Below, in pieces: positions 1 to 6,634 of a DNA stretch of 10,987 nt. The notes beneath the pieces are model-generated. The model ran no database searches. It was not told the origin of the DNA and saw nothing but the letters and a program-made list of their open reading frames with translations. The DNA is taken from contig JAQUAC010000052.1 of assembly GCA_028687415.1 (NCBI GenBank), positions 1-10,987 on the forward strand, given 5' to 3'. This DNA is from Acidocella sp. Its GTDB lineage: Bacteria > Pseudomonadota > Alphaproteobacteria > Acetobacterales > Acetobacteraceae. How positions within the stretch are numbered: position 1 is the first letter of the stretch; each line of letters starts with the position of its first letter. Both the position numbers and the translations under genes were made by a program.

Positions 1-976
1 GTACCTTGTCTCCCGGGTGCAGGCGCAGATTCACCTGCACCGGCACGGCATTGGCTTCCATCACCGCGAGGTGCGTGCCGTCCTCCAGCTCCACCTGATA
101 GCGGGTAACGGCGCCGAGATACACGGCCTCCCGCACCAGAGCTGGGTGCGCGTCATACCGCTCCGGCACCACCGAGCCAGGCGCGAACAGATAAATCTTC
201 TCAGGCCGCAGCAGCGAGTTCTTGTCCGCACCCAGCAGGTTGGAGGTGCCGACGAAATCCGCGACGAAGGCTGAGGCCGGGCGCTCGTACAAATCAAACG
301 CGGTACCGATCTGTTCGATACGCCCTTGGGAAAACACGGCAATCCGGTCGCTCATGGCCAGCGCCTCGTCTTGATCGTGCGTCACATAGATAAATGTGAT
401 CCCGGTTTCGTTCTGCAAGCGCTTCAACTCGATTTGCAACTGGTGGCGCAGCTTCAAATCCAGCGCGCCTAGCGGCTCGTCCAGCAGCAGCACACGCGGC
501 TTGTTTACCATGGCCCGTGCCAGGGCCACGCGCTGGCGCTGTCCGCCGGAGAGCTGGGCCGGTTTTCGGCTCCCGTAATCCGCCAGTTTCACGGATGCCA
601 GCGCGGCCTCCGCCTGCTTATGCGCCTCGGCCTTGGGAATTTTGGCGGCGCGCAGGCCGTAGGCCACGTTCTCGATAAGGGTGAGATGCGGGAACAGCGC
701 GTAATCCTGGAACACCGTATTCACGGCGCGGTCAAAGGGCGGGAGGTTCGCCACATCCTTACCATCCAGCAATATCCGCCCGGAATCCGGGCGCTCGAAC
801 CCGGCTATGAGCCGCAGCGTGGTGGTCTTGCCGGAGCCGGAGGGGCCTAGAAAGGTGAAGAACTCGCCCGCACGCACGGTCAGGTCCAGCCGCGAGAGTG
901 CCACGGCGCCGCCATAGGATTTGGCGACACCCTCTAGCTGCACGATGGGCGGGGTCTCGGGGCTTGAAGCAGTCAG
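1..976 (-). CDS. ABC importer ATP-binding protein, PotA/FbpC type (3' end outside window)
   Basis: This is the cytoplasmic ATPase of a binding-protein-dependent importer. The reading frame is open to the left edge, so about 325 residues are visible and the C-terminus is missing. Counting from the proposed start, I see Walker A GPSGSGKTT (44-52), a Q-loop in NTVFQDYALFPH (86-97), signature LSGGQ (142-146), Walker B LLLDEP (163-168) and the H-loop His200 in YVTHD. A TOBE-like region follows from about 250. The phrases PPFDRAVNTVFQDYALFPH and GALDLKLR are typical of the PotA (spermidine/putrescine) and FbpC/UgpC branch, so the substrate could be a polyamine, a polyol or another small solute. Permease and binding-protein genes are expected beyond the left edge. 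The start is unusual. No ATG, GTG or TTG lies near a ribosome site in frame, but a CTG at 976 has AAGAGG 7 nt upstream. The alternative is GTG at 943, which would begin right at the first beta strand (IVQLEGV). Family assignment is secure; substrate is unknown. Confidence 0.9.
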   Translation of the reverse strand, partial: MTASSPETPPIVQLEGVAKSYGGAVALSRLDLTVRAGEFFTFLGPSGSGKTTTLRLIAGFERPDSGRILLDGKDVANLPPFDRAVNTVFQDYALFPHLTLIENVAYGLRAAKIPKAEAHKQAEAALASVKLADYGSRKPAQLSGGQRQRVALARAMVNKPRVLLLDEPLGALDLKLRHQLQIELKRLQNETGITFIYVTHDQDEALAMSDRIAVFSQGRIEQIGTAFDLYERPASAFVADFVGTSNLLGADKNSLLRPEKIYLFAPGSVVPERYDAHPALVREAVYLGAVTRYQVELEDGTHLAVMEANAVPVQVNLRLHPGDKV

Positions 977-983
977 GGCGGCA

Positions 984-992
984 CCTCTTCTT
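984..992 (-). promoter_or_regulatory. Shine-Dalgarno sequence that points to a CTG start
   Basis: On the minus strand this reads AAGAAGAGG. It ends 7 nt before a CTG at 976 that is in frame with the ABC ATPase and would give the N-terminus (M)TASSPETPP. The in-frame GTG at 943 has no comparable purine tract at the right distance. The GTG beside the tract, at 985, is out of frame and meets a stop three codons later. Confidence 0.5.
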
Positions 993-1039
993 GGCGGTAT
1001 TAACGATACTATACGCTGGCACGGTTCACGGGCCGCGCG

Positions 1040-1085
1040 GTTGACCCCGGAACACAAGCACCCCGCCCTGTATTCCAGGGTCAAC
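1040..1085. promoter_or_regulatory. 16-bp imperfect inverted repeat, candidate operator between divergent genes
   Basis: Left arm GTTGACCCCGGAACAC (1040-1055) and right arm 1070-1085, whose reverse complement is GTTGACCCTGGAATAC, agree at 14 of 16 positions across a 14-bp spacer. Arm centres are 30 bp apart, close to three helical turns. The right arm covers the proposed -35 element of the aldehyde dehydrogenase promoter. That geometry suits a repressor or activator controlling the divergent ATPase and dehydrogenase genes. An RNA hairpin is also possible but would contain two C-A mismatches. No regulator gene for it is recognisable in the window, apart from the distant Lrp-type gene. Confidence 0.55.
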
Positions 1086-1109
1086 ACCGGGTGGCGGCTC
1101 ACGTATTAT
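1081..1109 (+). promoter_or_regulatory. Putative sigma70-type promoter of the aldehyde dehydrogenase gene
   Basis: TATTAT at 1104-1109 is one base from the TATAAT consensus. TCAACA at 1081-1086 matches 4 of 6 bases of TTGACA at the optimal 17-bp spacing. Transcription would start near 1116, leaving a short leader that contains the strong ribosome site at 1129-1135. The -35 element lies mostly inside the right arm of the inverted repeat. Confidence 0.4.
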
Positions 1110-1140
1110 GCAAACGGCGACCTAATCTGGAGGAGAATTT

Positions 1141-2568
1141 ATGTCTAACAACCTGAAATTCTATATCGACGGCGCCTGGGTGGACCCGGTGGCGCCGAAC
1201 CCCATCGCGGTTATCGACCCGGCAACGGAGCAGCCCTTCACCGAGATCTCCGGCGGTTCCAGCGCCGATGTGGACAAAGCCGTGGCCGCCGCCAAGGCCG
1301 CGTTCAAGACCTTCTCCAAAACCACCCCGCAATACCGGCTGGAGCTGCTGAAGCGCTGCCTGGAAATCTATAACCGCCGCTACGACGAAATCGCCGAGGC
1401 CTGCACGCGCGAAATGGGTGCGCCGCTGAGCTTCTCTAAAGAGGCGCAGGTGTTTGTCGGCCAGGGGCATTTCCAGGCACTGATCGACAAGCTTGAGACC
1501 TTCGAGTTCTTCGAGACGCGCGGCACCACCCGCGTGGTGAAGGAGCCGGTCGGCGTTTGCGGGCTGATCACACCGTGGAACTGGCCACTGAACCAGATCG
1601 TCTGCAAGGTGGCCCCTGCCCTGGCCGCCGGTTGCACGATGGTGCTGAAGCCATCGGAAATCGCGCCGACCAACGCGATTATCTTCGCGGAAATTCTGCA
1701 TGAGGCGGGCGTGCCGAAGGGCGTGTTCAACCTCGTCAACGGCACCGGGCCGGATGTCGGGCAGAAACTGGCCGAGCATAAGGATGTGGACATGATGTCC
1801 TTCACCGGCTCCACCCGCGCCGGCATCATCGTCGCCAAGGCGGCGGCGGATACCGTGAAGCGCGTCTGCCAGGAATTGGGCGGCAAATCCGCGAACATCG
1901 TGCTGCCGGATGCGGATCTGGACCTCGCTGTGCGCCAGGGCATCGGTGCTTGCTTCATCAACTCGGGCCAATCCTGCGACGCCGCGACCCGCATGCTGGT
2001 GCCCCGCGCTTTGCACGCCAAGGCGCTGGAGATCGCCGCCGACGAAGCCGCCAAGCAACTCACCGGCAACCCGTGGGAGACAAGCACCGTACTCGGCCCG
2101 CTGGTGAGCCAGATGCAGTTCGACAAAGTGCAGCGCCTGATCAAGGCCGGTATCGACGAAGGCGCCACGCTGGTTTGCGGTGGGCTAGGCAAGCCGGAGG
2201 GGCTCACGACAGGTTACTACGCCAAACCCACTGTGTTCGGAAACGTGAAGCCGGGCATGACGATCGAGAAAGAAGAAATCTTCGGCCCCGTGCTCAGCAT
2301 CATTCCGTATGACAGCGTGGAGGAGGCCATCGAGATCGCCAACGACACCGTGTACGGTTTGGCGGCTTACGTGCAGGGCAAGGACATTGCCCTGGTGCGG
2401 GACGTGGCGGCGCAGTTGCGCGCCGGCAGCGTGTACATCAACGGCCCGGATATCGACTTCACCGCCCCCTTCGGCGGCTACAAGCAATCCGGCAATGGGC
2501 GTGAATACGCGGATTTCGCGTTGAACGATTTCCTGGAGATCAAAGGAATCGTGGGGTACGGCAACTAA
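1141..2568 (+). CDS. NAD(P)-dependent aldehyde dehydrogenase
   Basis: This is a soluble 475-residue enzyme of the ALDH superfamily that oxidises an aldehyde to its carboxylic acid with NAD(P)+. All key elements are visible: the oxyanion-hole Asn147 in TPWNWP, cofactor Lys170 in VLKPSE, FTGSTRAG (221-228), general base Glu245 in QELGGKS, nucleophile Cys279 in GQSCDAATR, and EEIFGP with Glu379 and Phe381. Length is normal and the ends look complete. The start is supported by GGAGGAG at 1129-1135, 5 nt before the ATG. The family phrases (KFYIDGAWV near the start, GQSC-x-A-TRMLVPR, FGGYKQSGNGRE) resemble the group containing CddD-like 6-oxolauric acid dehydrogenases, but that is from memory and does not fix the substrate. 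It diverges from the ABC ATPase and converges on the kinase-flavoprotein operon. It may oxidise an aldehyde produced by that pathway or from the imported substrate. The residue after the nucleophile is Asp, less usual than Ala or Asn. Confidence 0.95.
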   Translation: MSNNLKFYIDGAWVDPVAPNPIAVIDPATEQPFTEISGGSSADVDKAVAAAKAAFKTFSKTTPQYRLELLKRCLEIYNRRYDEIAEACTREMGAPLSFSKEAQVFVGQGHFQALIDKLETFEFFETRGTTRVVKEPVGVCGLITPWNWPLNQIVCKVAPALAAGCTMVLKPSEIAPTNAIIFAEILHEAGVPKGVFNLVNGTGPDVGQKLAEHKDVDMMSFTGSTRAGIIVAKAAADTVKRVCQELGGKSANIVLPDADLDLAVRQGIGACFINSGQSCDAATRMLVPRALHAKALEIAADEAAKQLTGNPWETSTVLGPLVSQMQFDKVQRLIKAGIDEGATLVCGGLGKPEGLTTGYYAKPTVFGNVKPGMTIEKEEIFGPVLSIIPYDSVEEAIEIANDTVYGLAAYVQGKDIALVRDVAAQLRAGSVYINGPDIDFTAPFGGYKQSGNGREYADFALNDFLEIKGIVGYGN

Positions 2569-2576
2569 CGGCTACA

Positions 2577-2600
2577 CCGCGCCGGGGCAGCCCGGCGCGG
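2577..2600. terminator. Perfect 10-bp GC hairpin between convergent genes
   Basis: CCGCGCCGGG (2577-2586) pairs perfectly with CCCGGCGCGG (2591-2600) around a GCAG tetraloop. It fills nearly the whole 34-bp gap between the stop of the aldehyde dehydrogenase gene (2568) and the stop of the kinase gene (2603). It is symmetric, so it could serve both strands. No T-tract follows on either side, so any termination would rely on the stem alone or on Rho, or the hairpin may protect 3' ends. Confidence 0.65.
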
Positions 2601-2602
2601 GC

Positions 2603-3991
2603 CTACCTCCAGCCCTTCGCGCGCCGCACAGCTTCGGAAAAAGCAGCGTGCCAGTCTGAAACATCCGAAACATCAGGCGCCACCACGCGCACCGCGCCAG
2701 GGCGCGGCACCTCACTGCCCGCCGCCAGCGCGGCACAACCGAAGGCGGTGAGTTCGTCGAATACCGGGCACGCCACCTCGCGCTGCAAGGCATTCGCCAG
2801 AAAGCGGAGAAAATATGGGCTGCGGGTCAATCCGCCATCCACCGAGATACGCCCGCTGATGGGCACGCGCGCATGCATGGCCGCCACCACCTCCGCCGTG
2901 CGCAGAGCAATGCCTTCCAACAGTGCCTGCAGCATGTCCTGGCGCGTGGTATCCGCGCTCATGCCCACCCATAGCGCGGCGGCGGAACGGTCCCAATGCG
3001 GGCAGGCCAGCCCGGATAGCGCCGGGACGAATGCGATCTTCCGTGCAATCGCCGGTGGGCTTTCGAAATCTGAGAGTTCGTCGAACGAAGTGAACAGCCC
3101 CAGCCGCGCGGCCCATTCCCGCGCCGCCCCGGCATCGTACACACCGCCATCCACGGCATACACGCTCTGCCCGTTGCGCCGCCACGCCACCGTGGGCAGC
3201 AGCCCCTGCCCTGGTGCCCGCACAATCTCCGCGCCCGTGATCGCCAAGGTAAACGCGCCGGTGCCGAAGGTGATCTTCGCATCGCCCGGCTGGCGGCAGC
3301 CATGGCCGTAAAGCGCCGCCTGCTGGTCCACCAGCGAGGCCGTAACCGGCACACCACCGATCTCGCCAAAATCCCCGGCAGTATCACGGATTTCCGGAAG
3401 CGCTTCCATCGGCACGCCAAAGATGCGGCACAACTCCGCATCCCACTGCCCCGTGGCCAGATTCATCAGCGAGGTGCGGGAGGCGGTGGTGACATCGGTG
3501 GCGAACACGCCCGCCAAACGGTCGAGAAAGAATGCATCCGTGGTGCCCAGCCGCAACCGCCCCGCTGTCAGTGCCGCGCGGGCTTCGGGAATATGCCGCA
3601 AAATCCAGGCGAATTTGCTGGCGGAGAAATACGCGTCCAGCGGCAGCCCTGCACGTGCCAACACCTCCGGCGCGGCATCGCGCAATGTTTCCACCTCGTC
3701 GGCCGTGCGGTTATCTTGCCATACAATCACGGGTGAGAACGCTTTTCCCGTTACCGCATCCCAGGCCAGACAGCTCTCCCCCTGATTGGCGATGCCGATA
3801 ACCTCAACCCGCCCCGCCGCCTGCAAACATTCCTGGATATTACTTAATAGTTCCTCAGGATCATGTTCAACCCAGCCAGGGTTTGAGTGGTGTTCCGCAT
3901 GGCGCACGGCATGCACGATGCGCGCATCGCTATCCTCCAGCAGCAGCACGCGCGTGCTGGTGGTGCCCTGGTCGATAGCCGCAACCCTCAC
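2603..3991 (-). CDS. FGGY-family carbohydrate kinase, glycerol-kinase-like
   Basis: This is a cytoplasmic ATP-dependent sugar or polyol kinase of 462 residues, shorter than typical glycerol kinases (about 500). Evidence: the N-terminal phosphate loop DQGTTSTR (7-14), PGWVEHDP (38-45), IVWQDNRT (89-96), DAYFSASK (119-126), the catalytic base Asp222 in VDQQAALYGHG, FGTGAF (242-247) and VDGGLTRSPYF (384-394). The layout follows E. coli GlpK closely. Of the four GlpK residues known to hold glycerol (Arg83, Glu84, Tyr135, Asp245), three are kept as Glu72, Tyr121 and Asp222. The Arg position is Gly71, in NQGES where GlpK has NQRET, so the substrate may be a different or larger polyol. The GTG start overlaps the upstream flavoprotein's TGA as GTGA, and it begins exactly at the first beta strand. 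It is the last gene of a three-gene operon. Family is certain; 'glycerol kinase' would be an over-call. Confidence 0.92.
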   Translation of the reverse strand: MRVAAIDQGTTSTRVLLLEDSDARIVHAVRHAEHHSNPGWVEHDPEELLSNIQECLQAAGRVEVIGIANQGESCLAWDAVTGKAFSPVIVWQDNRTADEVETLRDAAPEVLARAGLPLDAYFSASKFAWILRHIPEARAALTAGRLRLGTTDAFFLDRLAGVFATDVTTASRTSLMNLATGQWDAELCRIFGVPMEALPEIRDTAGDFGEIGGVPVTASLVDQQAALYGHGCRQPGDAKITFGTGAFTLAITGAEIVRAPGQGLLPTVAWRRNGQSVYAVDGGVYDAGAAREWAARLGLFTSFDELSDFESPPAIARKIAFVPALSGLACPHWDRSAAALWVGMSADTTRQDMLQALLEGIALRTAEVVAAMHARVPISGRISVDGGLTRSPYFLRFLANALQREVACPVFDELTAFGCAALAAGSEVPRPGAVRVVAPDVSDVSDWHAAFSEAVRRAKGWR

Positions 3992-5187
3992 GGCGCGATA
4001 TCCACCACGATCCGCGAAACCTCAGGCGGGATCTTGATACCGTCCATATCCAGCAGAATGCGGCGCTCCGGGCGGGTGGAGATGTGCTGGCAGGCCAGCA
4101 TTTCGTCCCCCGCCCGCACGCGTAGCTGGCCGCTCACGGGCGCATTCACGCGCAACTGCATCAGACCGCGCAACTGCGTCACGCGGGTGAGCCGTTGCGG
4201 CACCACGAATTTAAGCCCCTCACCCGCGACAACCTCCACCCCGCCCTCGGTGCTGGGTAGCCCGCCAGCCAGATCATCGGCGATGTAATCCGCGATGGTC
4301 CATCCCTCGCGAAAACTCCACCCGGCGGTCTCGATCGGGCGCAGGAGATTTCCGGCGGCAAAATAGGCGGCATCGGAGCATCGGCCGTACTGGTCGATGG
4401 CAGGGCCGCCGCTAGCGGCGTCCACCACAAGGTGGCTCAGCCGCGCCAGGCTGGCCTCAGGCAAAAACCGCCCTGTGAGCAGTACGCCGTCGCAGTCCAG
4501 CACGGTGCCGTCGCGCAGCAATACGCTTTCCACCCGCGTGCCGCCGCGTATCTCCGCGATCTGGCTGTTGTAATACACCGGGATGCCCAGCAGGCGCGGC
4601 AACAGCCCCAGCGGCCAGCGCGCCGTGGCGCGGTTGCCCGCCTCCACCACCGCCACGGGCTTGATGCCGTGGCCGCGGCAGGTGGCCAGGGCCGAGAGCC
4701 CCACCAGCTCCGTGCCCACCACCACCGGGCGGGCGAATGGCACCAGCCCCTGCAAATACACATAGGCCTGCAGCGCGCCGGTATTCAGCACGCCGAGCGG
4801 CCTCGCCCCGCCCACCAAGCGGGCCGAACGCGGCGCCTCCCGCGCGCCGGTGGCCAGCAGCACGCGCAGGGCTTTCACTGTGCGCGGCCCTTCCGGCGTG
4901 GCCACGTCCAGCACCCCGCCGGGCTTTAAGCCCAGCACGGAATGGCACAGCAAAATCTCCACCCCGGCGGCCTCGGCCTTGGCCTCCAAGCGCCGCGCAT
5001 AGGCCGGGCCGGTGAGGATACGCCCGAACTCCCTCAGCCCGAAGGGGGGATGCCCGCAATGGCGCGGCACGCCGCCCAGGCTCCCCTCGCGCTCAATGAT
5101 CGCCACACGCTCCACGCCACGCGCGCGCAGGGCCAGGGCGGCGGCAATGCCCGCCGGGCCGCCGCCGATAACCGCCACATCAATCAT
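3988..5187 (-). CDS. FAD/NAD(P)-binding oxidoreductase subunit with extra C-terminal domain
   Basis: This is a 399-residue pyridine-nucleotide-disulfide-type flavoprotein. The FAD site is GGGPAG (8-13), with Glu32 at the end of the second strand, the ATGAREAPR motif (112-120) and a third FAD motif AAGNLLRPIETAGW (277-290). The second dinucleotide fold shows VVVGTELVG (155-163), a degenerate glycine pattern. The stretch GGVPRHCGHPPFG (38-50), followed by LTGPAYA, recalls the partner flavoproteins that sit beside GlpA-like proteins in glycerol loci. The HcnB and opine-oxidase partner subunits are more distant relatives. Residues about 324-399 form a beta-rich extension that I cannot assign. ATG at 5187 is chosen because it begins directly at MIDVAVIGGG and overlaps the upstream stop by 8 nt; a longer frame to 5250 would only add residues lying inside the previous gene. 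Likely role: the second subunit of a heteromeric dehydrogenase, passing electrons between the GlpA-like subunit and NAD(P) or a quinone. The partnership is inferred from the operon. Confidence 0.88.
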   Translation of the reverse strand: MIDVAVIGGGPAGIAAALALRARGVERVAIIEREGSLGGVPRHCGHPPFGLREFGRILTGPAYARRLEAKAEAAGVEILLCHSVLGLKPGGVLDVATPEGPRTVKALRVLLATGAREAPRSARLVGGARPLGVLNTGALQAYVYLQGLVPFARPVVVGTELVGLSALATCRGHGIKPVAVVEAGNRATARWPLGLLPRLLGIPVYYNSQIAEIRGGTRVESVLLRDGTVLDCDGVLLTGRFLPEASLARLSHLVVDAASGGPAIDQYGRCSDAAYFAAGNLLRPIETAGWSFREGWTIADYIADDLAGGLPSTEGGVEVVAGEGLKFVVPQRLTRVTQLRGLMQLRVNAPVSGQLRVRAGDEMLACQHISTRPERRILLDMDGIKIPPEVSRIVVDIAP

Positions 5188-6541
5188 GCGCGCCCCCAAC
5201 CGCCAGAGGCGCGGCGAAGCACCCAGCGGAAAGCTCCGCCAGCCGCGCATTGCAATAAAACCCCTGGCAGCGCCCCATGCCCGCGCGGGTGCGGCGCTTC
5301 AGCCCGCCATAATCCCCGGCGGGCAGAGGGCCGCGCAAAGCCGCCTCGATCTCGCGGCTTGTCACCATCTCGCAATGGCAGATGACCTCGCCATAACCAG
5401 GGCTTTGCCAGTCCCGCGCGCCATGCTCGGCCAGCACCGGCACTTGCGGCCAGATTAGGTTTGCCACTGGCTGCTGCGCCCCGGCATACAGCCCCCAGGC
5501 ATGCTGGGCCAAACCAAGTGCTGCCGTAAGCCCGGTGGAGCGTATGCCCCCCAACGCGATATAGCCCGGCGCCTGCCGCACGCGGTATTCCTTGCGCTCC
5601 GTCGCCGGGCGGATGCCCGCGTAAATGGCGGTAATACCCATACCCGCCAGACCAGGGAGTATCTCCGCCCCCTTCTCAGCCAGCATGCGCAAGGTGGCTT
5701 CGTCCGTGCCGGCATCGGTTCGGGAGTCCTGCTCCTCGGCCGTGGGGCCAACCAGCACATTGCCGAACACGGTGGGCGTGACCACGATGCCCTTGGTCCG
5801 CTCCGTCGGCACTGGCAAAATGATGCTGCGCAGCAGCCGCGCCGCAGCCTTGTCGAACACCACGAACTGCCCCTTGCGCGGCTTGATGGTGAAGTCCGCC
5901 GCACCTGTCAGCAGCGCCTCCAGCGTGTTTCCGAACAGCCCGGCGCAGTTGATAACCGTACCGCACGCCACCGGCCCGGCACTGGTCTCCAGCCGCCACG
6001 CGCCACCGGCAAAGGCACCGCCCGTAACCTCGGTATTGCGCCGCACCTCCGCGCCATTGGCCAAAGCTTGCAGCACATAGGCCAGCGGCGCGCTCCACGG
6101 GTCGATGAGATGCTCCCCCGGCACCAGCACGCCGCCCAGCACGCGCGCGGAGAGGTTCGGCTCGCGGGCCAGTATCTCCCCGGGCGTGACCATCCGCGCC
6201 GCCGCCACGCCATTGCCGTGCGCCTGGGCCAGAATGCCGGGCAGCTTCGCCAGCTCCTCCTCGCTCCAGGCGCATACAATCGCGCCGCTTTCCAGCAGCG
6301 GCAGCCGCAGCCTATCGCGTATCTCCAGATACTCAGTGTAACCCGCTTGCATGCAGGCCAGCTCCAGGCTGCCGGGCGGTGCGTCGAACCCCGTATGCAG
6401 AATGGCGCTGTTGCCCTTGCTGGCGCCGGAGAGGATGTCCGCCCCCTTCTCCAACAGCACCACCCTTGCGCCCTGCAAGGTAAAGCGCCGCGCCACCGCG
6501 CAGCCCACAACGCCGCCACCCACCACAGCCACATCAAACAT
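5180..6541 (-). CDS. GlpA-like FAD-dependent dehydrogenase with C-terminal [2Fe-2S] BFD domain
   Basis: This 453-residue protein combines a DAO-type flavin oxidase fold (about 1-370) with a BFD-type iron-sulfur domain. The FAD site is GGGVVG (8-13), with Glu31 as the ribose ligand. SGASKGNSAILHTGFDA (38-54) and GIRSTGLT (332-339) are typical of the GlpA/LhgO group. Four cysteines, Cys388, 390, 425 and 430, give C-x-C-x34-C-x4-C within ICHCEMVT and RRTRAGMGRCQGFYC. This matches the tail of E. coli GlpA, which carries the same RRTR-GMG-CQG pattern. The protein is somewhat shorter than E. coli GlpA (542). The probable reaction is oxidation of a 2-hydroxy compound such as glycerol 3-phosphate or another polyol phosphate. 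The BFD placement on this subunit argues against the opine-oxidase arrangement, where it sits on the other subunit. ATG at 6541 begins at MFDVAVVGGG; GGAG lies 10 nt upstream. An in-frame TTG at 6577 is less likely. It is the first gene of the operon. Confidence 0.9.
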   Translation of the reverse strand: MFDVAVVGGGVVGCAVARRFTLQGARVVLLEKGADILSGASKGNSAILHTGFDAPPGSLELACMQAGYTEYLEIRDRLRLPLLESGAIVCAWSEEELAKLPGILAQAHGNGVAAARMVTPGEILAREPNLSARVLGGVLVPGEHLIDPWSAPLAYVLQALANGAEVRRNTEVTGGAFAGGAWRLETSAGPVACGTVINCAGLFGNTLEALLTGAADFTIKPRKGQFVVFDKAAARLLRSIILPVPTERTKGIVVTPTVFGNVLVGPTAEEQDSRTDAGTDEATLRMLAEKGAEILPGLAGMGITAIYAGIRPATERKEYRVRQAPGYIALGGIRSTGLTAALGLAQHAWGLYAGAQQPVANLIWPQVPVLAEHGARDWQSPGYGEVICHCEMVTSREIEAALRGPLPAGDYGGLKRRTRAGMGRCQGFYCNARLAELSAGCFAAPLAVGGAHD

Positions 6542-6571
6542 GCGCCAAACGCTCCACCCGCTGTAACGCGC

Positions 6572-6577
6572 TGTCAA
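6572..6577 (-). promoter_or_regulatory. Consensus -35 hexamer upstream of the flavoprotein-kinase operon
   Basis: The minus strand reads TTGACA, a perfect -35 consensus, in the 93-bp gap between the divergent operon and the alcohol dehydrogenase gene. No convincing -10 lies 16-18 bp downstream; that segment is GC-rich. If a promoter uses it, transcription would begin at or within a few bases of the ATG at 6541. It may instead be chance or part of a different element. Confidence 0.25.
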
Positions 6578-6634
6578 CCGCCCGGCAGCCGCACTAGCCT
6601 AGGAGAACGGCACTACACTTCACGGAGTCCCCCT

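Noticed and set aside
1099..2058. 319-codon minus-strand open frame inside the aldehyde dehydrogenase gene
   Set aside because: It is an antisense shadow of a gene with complete catalytic motifs; its composition (many His, Arg, Gly) is typical of complementary frames in GC-rich DNA.
2603..3991. Naming the kinase glpK outright
   Set aside because: The overall match is good, but the substrate-contacting Arg is replaced by Gly and the protein is short, so the substrate should stay open.
5188..5250. Upstream start for the second flavoprotein gene at 5250
   Set aside because: The extra 21 residues would overlap the end of the preceding gene and precede the FAD-binding strand, which begins directly at the ATG at 5187.
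5180..6541. Octopine/nopaline or hydrogen cyanide synthase type oxidase (OoxAB/HcnBC)
   Set aside because: In those systems the BFD-like iron-sulfur domain is on the pyridine-nucleotide-type subunit. Here it is on the DAO-type subunit, as in GlpA, and a FGGY kinase shares the operon.
6594..6606. CTAGCCTAGG cluster of the usually rare CTAG tetranucleotide before adh
   Set aside because: It is too short and isolated to call a site; no promoter or operator pattern could be tied to it.
5501..6634. Long plus-strand open frame running into the alcohol dehydrogenase (would give a 721-residue fusion)
   Set aside because: It is antisense to the GlpA-like flavoprotein gene. The upstream part is rich in Arg, His, Gln and Ala with no domain-like pattern, and adh has its own ribosome site and family-like start at 6635.
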